Below, piece by piece: positions 55,172-62,200 of a stretch of 64,000 nt of DNA. How positions within the stretch are numbered: the first letter of the stretch is position 1; each line of letters starts with the position of its first letter. The notes under the pieces are model-generated. The model saw only the letters and a program-made list of their open reading frames with translations, was not told the origin of the DNA and did not search any database. The position numbers were made by a program, and so were the translations under genes. Where the stretch lies: positions 2,595,501 to 2,659,500 of the forward strand of contig NZ_CP151767.2 of assembly GCF_038443705.2 (NCBI RefSeq), written 5' to 3'. The stretch is from Yoonia sp. SS1-5 (GTDB lineage: Bacteria; Pseudomonadota; Alphaproteobacteria; Rhodobacterales; Rhodobacteraceae).

Positions 55172-57408
55172 CCACTCCTCGCATTTTGTTCTGTCGGTGC
55201 GCCGAAAAACTGAACCTGACCGTCGCGCAGGACCAGCGCGTTATCAGCCTGCCGCACAAGGCTGGGGCGATGGGTGACCATGATGGTGGTCATCCGCCCG
55301 CGGCGGTTTTTGATCACGGACATCAACCGTTTTTCGTCTTCATCGGACAATCCCGCCTCTGGTTCATCCAGCAACAGGACCTTTGGGTTTTTCAACAGCA
55401 GCTGGGCAATGGCAAATTTGGTTCGGAACGATGGCGGAAAGCGGTGGCGAAATTGATAATCCATGCGGGTGTCGAACCCTTGGGGCAATGACCGGATCGC
55501 ATCAAGAATGCCCATTTCACTGCAAATTTCCTCAATCTCCTGCTCTGTCGCTTCGGGTTTTGTCAGGCGCAGATTTTGCGCCAACGTGCCGTGGATCTGA
55601 AGCGAGCGGTGCCCCAGATATCCGATAAGGTCCGCCTTTTGCGCAGGCTCAAACTGTTCGATATTGGCGGCACCGATCAGCACCCTGCCGCTTTGCGCCC
55701 GGTAATGCCCCATGATTGCGTTCAGTAGTGACGTTTTTCCCACCCCGGATGCGCCAGTCACGCAGGTGAAACTGCCGCCCGCGATAGTAAGGGTCAGCCC
55801 TTTCAGCGCGGCTGCGACTGATTTGGGATAACGCAGCACAAGCCCGTCAACCGTGATGGCAGGGGCCTTTTGGTCGCCATGCAAGAGTTCAGACATGTTC
55901 AAGGGGCGATCCGGGCTGCCGGACGGGATTTGCATCATGGCGTCCATTTGTCGAAACAGACTTGCAATTTCAGGCGCGCGAACGGCAAGAATCAGGGCTT
56001 GCTGAACGGGGCTGAGAAGCCGCGAAGACAGGATCATACAGGCGATCAATGCGCCGCCGGTCATGTTCCCGCTCATCACCTCGAGCGCGCCGATGGTAAT
56101 CACCCCGCCAATGGCCAAAGGCGATACAACCGCAATCAGGCTATTGAGAAGAAGCCAGATCGAATCCTGCTTGTGCCGCGCAACGCCAAGGCGCCGAAAA
56201 CGCGGCGCAAGTCGCGCAGCCCAAACCTGCCCCAACCCCCGGCGCACGATTTGATCGCGTTGGCTGATCGTCTCTTCCTGAAGACGCAGGCAATCGGCGC
56301 GCAAAGCCGCCATTTCTTTTGATGTGCGCTTTATTCGTGGATAAAGCGTGGCGCCAACAACCAGATAGACACCAGTGACGCCCAAAAGCAGCACCGCGAC
56401 AGGCGGGCTAAGCCAGAAGATCGTTGCGAACAAAAGCGCCACGAACGGCATTTCAAACAGAATGGCGACGATCGGGCCGCAATAAAAATCCCGGACCGTT
56501 TCAAACTGTTTCAACCGATTGATCTGTTCACTGACCGAGCTGGCGCGCAGCATTTCCAACCGAAAGCTGATCAGTTTTTCATATAGTACACTGCTGACAA
56601 TGTATTCTAGCCGCCCCGAGACACGGGCGATCAGCCGTGACTTTATTCGCCGAAGCCGCAAGTCGCAAAACAACAGCAACCCAACCCCCATCAAAAGGCT
56701 GATTAAGGTGTCATAGGCTTTTGCGGGCAGCACCTTGTCGAAGATGAAACCAACCGACAGCGATGCAAGAATGATAAGAGCATTTGACAGAAACGTCACG
56801 GTCAGGATCGTTCGGTTTTCCGATCCAAATCGAGCAAATGTCTTGGAAATCCAACCTGATCGCGCATTTTGCGACTGCGTTTGGTCAGATAATTCCTCAA
56901 CAATCTGGCAGTCATAAATCCTGGATTTTCGAAGCTTGCTGAACCGCTCTGTTTGCGGATCATACAGCACTGGCTGCCGGCGGTTATCATAGGCCAGAAA
57001 CAGGCATCGCCCATATTTCGTGACCACGAAGGACCCGGGCGGCAAGGTTGCCAAATTCCGGCCGCGCACCCGGTCAGAGGATGTCGAAAAACCAAGTATG
57101 CAAAGTGCAGTGCGCATTTCTGACACGCCGAAAGTTTCGGCGTAGTGCGGGATTGCGCCGGCGAACGTGCGATAGTTGACCGGCCAGGAAACGCGCTGCA
57201 GCACCTCTACCATGGCCAGTGCCGCCGACGATTTGGTTGACACCCCCCCAAACCGCCCTGTTTTCAGCCCATCACGCAAGAAGGCGTACGCGCGCGTATG
57301 ATCACGTGTTGCGTCAATCCGGCGCTCAACCTCGGGATCAAGCCTGGGCGCGCCCGTCCTGTCGGGCGGCAACGGGTTTTCCAGTATCAGCGGTGTCAAT
57401 GCCGTCAT
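55168..57408 (-). CDS. Type I secretion ABC protein 1, with degenerate C39-like N-domain
   Basis: 746 residues. The N-terminal 160 residues resemble a C39 peptidase-like domain without the catalytic Cys motif, as in HlyB-type transporters. A membrane domain (about 185-460) with GFIFDKVLPAKAYDTL follows. The ATPase has Walker A GASGVGKTS, Walker B VLLLDEPEAGL and H-loop MVTHRPS. The signature position reads FPPSFRTKFAIAQ and not LSGGQ, and the Q-loop reads YLGHRS. So it binds ATP through Walker A but the signature partner is unusual. It pairs with the next gene. Confidence 0.88.
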   Translation of the reverse strand: MTALTPLILENPLPPDRTGAPRLDPEVERRIDATRDHTRAYAFLRDGLKTGRFGGVSTKSSAALAMVEVLQRVSWPVNYRTFAGAIPHYAETFGVSEMRTALCILGFSTSSDRVRGRNLATLPPGSFVVTKYGRCLFLAYDNRRQPVLYDPQTERFSKLRKSRIYDCQIVEELSDQTQSQNARSGWISKTFARFGSENRTILTVTFLSNALIILASLSVGFIFDKVLPAKAYDTLISLLMGVGLLLFCDLRLRRIKSRLIARVSGRLEYIVSSVLYEKLISFRLEMLRASSVSEQINRLKQFETVRDFYCGPIVAILFEMPFVALLFATIFWLSPPVAVLLLGVTGVYLVVGATLYPRIKRTSKEMAALRADCLRLQEETISQRDQIVRRGLGQVWAARLAPRFRRLGVARHKQDSIWLLLNSLIAVVSPLAIGGVITIGALEVMSGNMTGGALIACMILSSRLLSPVQQALILAVRAPEIASLFRQMDAMMQIPSGSPDRPLNMSELLHGDQKAPAITVDGLVLRYPKSVAAALKGLTLTIAGGSFTCVTGASGVGKTSLLNAIMGHYRAQSGRVLIGAANIEQFEPAQKADLIGYLGHRSLQIHGTLAQNLRLTKPEATEQEIEEICSEMGILDAIRSLPQGFDTRMDYQFRHRFPPSFRTKFAIAQLLLKNPKVLLLDEPEAGLSDEDEKRLMSVIKNRRGRMTTIMVTHRPSLVRQADNALVLRDGQVQFFGAPTEQNARSG

Positions 57409-59075
57409 GATGCCACCCGCGCCTTGGGGGGTGATGCGGTCAGTGTCTTTTCACGCAAGACGCCATCATTCAGCGTAAACGTCCGATTGGCCAGCGCCAT
57501 GTAAGACGGGCGGTGAGTGACCATCACCGTGATCGCGTCTGGTATGCGCTGCCGCAAAATCTCGATCATGCGCAGATCTGTCGCGCGGTCCAACCCGGCA
57601 TTCGCCTCGTCAAAGAGAATGATGTCAGGCGACCTGACCAAGCCAGAGATCAGCAAAATGCCATCATGGATTGATTTCGGCAGGCTTGTTTCCGTGCGTG
57701 CCGCCACCCGCAGGCTGAGGCCGTCAGAATGCTGCAGAATAAACTCCCGAATACCCAGTTCACTTGCAAGCGCAAAGGCGGCATCACTGTACTTTGCCGG
57801 CTCGAACGCCGTCATATTTTCCAACAACGTCCCCTCAAGAAGCGTATGGTCAGCCGACAGCAACGCGATCCGGTCCGCGAGGATGGCGCTGTGGATATCG
57901 GGGAGCGGGATATCATTTATTCTGACGGTCCCGTCGGTTGGCGCGACATGTCCCGCCAGCAGCGCCAGTAGCAGCGAACGACCGGCCCCCTCATTACCGG
58001 CCAGCAAAACGCAATCGCCGCGCCGCAATCTGGCCGTGGCGTTCCTGAACACATACTTTCCGTCATTACCCGGCGCTAATGAGACGTCATCCAGCGCAAT
58101 TTCGTCGACGCGCGGGATCACCATTTCGCCGGTATGCACCATCGGGGTGAGCAGCAGGTCATTCACATCTTGTTCCGACCGGCGCGTGTCACGTTCGCCC
58201 GCCAACAACGCCTCGATCCGCAATGTCGGCTGAATGACCCGCCCGGTAAGAAGAACGGTGGCAGCAAGGCCGCCAATGGACATTTGCCCCGAAATGACAA
58301 GGACCGAGCCGATGCCGGACATGAATACCGGCGCCATCAGTCCGATGGCGGCGGTCACACCCTGGGAAAAATTGATCCGACCACTGATCTGATGGGTCAT
58401 GAAGGCACTGACCGACATCAGCTTTTCATAACGGCGCTGCATCAATGGCTCGATCCCGAGCCCCTTGATCATCTCGATCCCTTCCAGGGTCTCCATCAGG
58501 AAAGAGTGCCGCCGCCGATCCCGATCCTGCCGTTCCAGGCTGTCGCGTAAGATCTTGCGCCGTTGTATCCACACAATGCACAGCGATATCGCCGCAAAGG
58601 CGCAGATCGCAGCCCCCATCACGGGGGAAATCAGGGTCATGACGGTGACGAAAATGGCGATGAACGGAATATCCAGCAATGCGGTGGCCGCATCGCTTCC
58701 ATGGTGCTGTCGGACCCGATTGATGCTTTCCATCCGGTCATGCTGCGTGCCTTGATCAATGCTGTCCTGCAGGCTGCCGAATTGCAGCAATCGTTGATAT
58801 GCGGTTGTGTAAGCAAAGCTTTCGAACCGCACGCTGGCCAAGGCAACAAGATGTCCCCGGGCAACACGCAGGCAGAATTCGGCAAGGGCTGCCCCAAACA
58901 AGCCCAGCATCAAAACCGTCAAGGTCTCATACCCTTGCCGCGGGATGATGCGATCGTAAATCTGGATCATCATCAGCGGCAGCGCCAATCCAAGCAGATT
59001 GATGGCGAGTGACCCCGCCACGATATGCGGGTTACGACGCAATCGTCGCATATCTTCCTGTAGTTTCATGACCAA
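57405..59075 (-). CDS. Type I secretion ABC protein 2, non-canonical ATPase
   Basis: 556 residues. The membrane domain (1-310) has MMIQIYDRIIPRQGYETL and ALLDIPFIAIFV, typical of type I secretion ABC proteins. The ATPase Walker A is GNEGAGRSLL, with Arg in the position of the nucleotide-binding Lys. The signature reads LPKSIHDGILL, not LSGGQ. Walker B IILFDEANAGLD and H-loop MVTHRPSY are kept. There is no C39-like domain. It overlaps the next gene by ATGA, so a heterodimer with ABC protein 1 is likely. Confidence 0.88.
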   Translation of the reverse strand: MVMKLQEDMRRLRRNPHIVAGSLAINLLGLALPLMMIQIYDRIIPRQGYETLTVLMLGLFGAALAEFCLRVARGHLVALASVRFESFAYTTAYQRLLQFGSLQDSIDQGTQHDRMESINRVRQHHGSDAATALLDIPFIAIFVTVMTLISPVMGAAICAFAAISLCIVWIQRRKILRDSLERQDRDRRRHSFLMETLEGIEMIKGLGIEPLMQRRYEKLMSVSAFMTHQISGRINFSQGVTAAIGLMAPVFMSGIGSVLVISGQMSIGGLAATVLLTGRVIQPTLRIEALLAGERDTRRSEQDVNDLLLTPMVHTGEMVIPRVDEIALDDVSLAPGNDGKYVFRNATARLRRGDCVLLAGNEGAGRSLLLALLAGHVAPTDGTVRINDIPLPDIHSAILADRIALLSADHTLLEGTLLENMTAFEPAKYSDAAFALASELGIREFILQHSDGLSLRVAARTETSLPKSIHDGILLISGLVRSPDIILFDEANAGLDRATDLRMIEILRQRIPDAITVMVTHRPSYMALANRTFTLNDGVLREKTLTASPPKARVAS

Positions 59076-59133
59076 CCCGCTTGCGTATTCCTACTCGCAG
59101 ACCAGCCTACCAGTTTAGGTGTAAGTTTTGGTT

Positions 59134-59162
59134 AATTGGCGCAATTTTAGCCAATTGGCGCA
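59134..59162. repeat. Two direct repeats AATTGGCGCA, period 19
   Basis: AATTGGCGCA occurs at 59134-59143 and 59153-59162 in the 132-bp gap between the RTX gene and the secretion genes. The centre contains GCCAATTGGC (palindrome, 59150-59159). It may bind a regulator; this is by pattern only. Confidence 0.55.
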
Positions 59163-59196
59163 GCCTCCGCGCCCGCCTGCATGACGAAGCGGAGGC
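59163..59196 (-). terminator. Possible partial terminator or attenuator after RTX gene
   Basis: Eight-base stem GCCTCCGC / GCGGAGGC with an 18-base loop, 12 bp past the RTX stop on the minus strand. There is no T run after it, so it may dampen transcription into the secretion genes instead of ending it. Confidence 0.4.
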
Positions 59197-59207
59197 CGAA
59201 AACCGGG

Positions 59208-62200
59208 CTACCAGGTGATACGGTCGATACCGATGAAATCGACCGATCCGCCCTGATCGAATGTGATCACCCCGGCCGCATCACTTGACAGATCGAGACT
59301 GTTGGTCGAGGACCCAACAACAGAGCTGCCATTGTCCAGTATCATCGTCCAGCCATCCCCATCGATCGTGTTGCCCGACACCCCTTGCACACCGCCAACA
59401 TCTGTCAATGCGATGATATCAGTCCATCCCGATGCATCCTCGATGACATCATTTCCCTGCAGGGCTTCAACGACGTAAATGTCATCGCCATCACCGCCGT
59501 ACATTGTATCGTCGCCCAGATGTCCGGTCAGCATGTCATTGCCGGTGCCGCCATATAAAGTGTCGTTGCCGGCACCACCGTCAAGAGTGTCGTTTCCGCC
59601 GTCACCATACAAGGTGTCATCGTCGTTTCCGCCAAAAAGCCTGTCCTCACCAGAGCCACCATAGACAGTATCATTGCCGTCCATTGACGCCACAGTATCA
59701 TTTCCTGACCCGGCATAGATGATGTCATCGCCGGACATGGCATATACATTGTCATCGCCGCCACGTGCATAAACGACGTCAACCGAGGACGTGCCATAAA
59801 TGCTATCGTTGCCTGATGTGCCCGTTCTTGTGGCTGTCTCAGCGAATCCGCTGTCGTAGTCGGGGTTATCGGCGGCAGGGGCTGCTCCGAGGCTTTCTAT
59901 TTCTGCGGCGGTATATGTGGTGCCGTTGAAGTAGAAGACCTCGACGCCGGTTACGCTATCCGTACCTGAATTCAGCCCGTCGTTCGGATTAAGATCGGTG
60001 ATGGTGAAAGTGTCACTGTCACCGTCATAACTGATATCATAGTCGCTGACATCGCCATGGAAATAGGCGGTATCGTCACCATCGCCACCATCAATGATAT
60101 CGTCGCCTTGCGCACCAATGATTTGGTCGTCGCCAGCGCCGCCCGTAAGCGTGTCATTGCCGGTGCCACCTATAATGGTGTCCTCTTCGGATGTGCCGGT
60201 AACGACCTCGCCCGTGTTGGACGCGGTGTAGCTTCCTTCGAAGTCGTCAACCTGGATCGTCAGGGTTTGTTGGACGCTGGCGCCATGTTGGTCCGTGGAC
60301 CTTATGACCAGATCGAACGCGCTATCGGTTTCATGGTCAATCGTCTGCCCGGACCGGACGCGGATGTCATTCCCGACAATCTCAAATTTGCCGGATGGAT
60401 CATTCACCAGCGTGTAGCTGTGGGTGTCGCCGGCATCATCCGTTGTGCTCAAGGTGGCCACGGTTGTCCCGGATGGGTCATTGGCGCTACCGATAGAGCC
60501 GCCATCCGCGACTGTCTCATCAACCGTACCGCCGCTGGCAAAGGCGATGTCGGTCGGGGCGGTATTGGCCTGACGTTCGGCCTCGGCCACCAGATCCGCA
60601 TGGGTATAGCTGGTGCGTCTGAAGCTGAAGTTTTCGACCCCCGTAACTGTGTCTGTCCCCTCATTCAGCCCGTCGGCCGTATTCTGGTCAGTGATTGTGA
60701 ACGTGTCGGTGTCGCTATCATAGCTGATCGCGAAATCCTCTAGCCGGCCACCATAGCGCATCGTGTCGGTGCCAGCACCGCCATCAATCACGTCATCGCC
60801 TGCATTGGAATCGATCAGGTCCGCGCCATCGCCCGCATCAAGCGTTGTGTTGCCATCGCCGAGGTTAATATAATCGTCGCCGGCGCCGGCATTGATGATA
60901 TCCGTTCCGCCATACTCGATAATGTAGTCATCACCATCGCCAGCATTGATCGTATCATTTCCAGTGCTTGAAATGATCTCGTCATTCCCGGCGCCAGTGT
61001 TGAAGATATTGTTGCCGCCGCCGCTATAGATATAGTCGGCGTTGTCGGACCCCGTGATGTTATCGTCACCTGCCCCCCCCTGAATGAAGTTTTCCGTCAC
61101 ACCGGTATCGGCAAAACTGACGCCTGTATCGGCCAGCACGATATCCTCGGCCACATCATTGATCGTCAGGGTGATCTGCTGCGGGGCGGATGTGGTAAAG
61201 GCATCTGCGGCAGTGACATAAAGCGTCTGGGTCTGGGCGGTCTCAAAATCGATCTCGGCCCCGGGGCGGAGCCGGATCTCATTGCCGCTGATCTGGAAAT
61301 CGGGGTCGCTGACCGGCGTGCCGGCCGCATCGGTGATCTGATAGCTCAGCGTGTCGCCATCCGCATCCGTGGCGGCCAGCGTGGCGACCAGGGTGCCGGC
61401 GGCGGCGGTCTCGTCCACGGCGCCGCCACTGGCAATGGCGGGGCTGCCGGGGGCGGTATTGGCCTGGCGGGCGGCCTCGGTCTGCAGATCGGCAGCACTA
61501 TAGGCGGTGCCGTTAAAGACAAAGCTTTCTGCACCTGTTATGGTGTCGGTCCCTTCATCGCCGTCAGTTGCGTTCATGTCGGTAATGGTGAACCGACTTG
61601 CGCCGGAATTGTAACTGATCGCGTAGTCGGCAAAGTTGCCGTCGTAAAAGACTCGATCGGTGCCGGATCCGGCAGCAATTTCATCGTCACCGGCCCCGCC
61701 GGTAATGTCGTCATTTCCGGCATTCCCAGTGATAAAGTCATCGCCGCCACCGGACCGAATAATGTCGTTTCCATCGCCGCCGTAGATGGTATCATCTCCG
61801 CCGCCCGTCGTGATCGTATCGTCGCCTTCCTGACCTTCGACAAAGCTGTCGCCACCGCTGATCGAGACGACGTCGTCACCAGCACCCATTATAAATGAAC
61901 CGCCACCGGTGCCACCGATGACCGTGTCGTCGCCGCGGCCCGTTTCCACGGCAAGCCGATCGGTCATCGCGGATCCGTCGATGTAGTCGGTGCCTGCGCC
62001 GGTGATCGCCAAATTGACCCCGTCAAAATTCAACACGTTGACACCATCTGTCGCAGTGCCGGTATCATTGTCGGCGAACGTCATGTCCACATCGGTGGTC
62101 ACGGCGCTCATATTGATGAAATCGCCACTGGTATCAGTTGCGTCCGCGATTGTGTCAGTGCCCCAGTTATCGGCAAATATGTATTCGTCAACGCCGTCCC

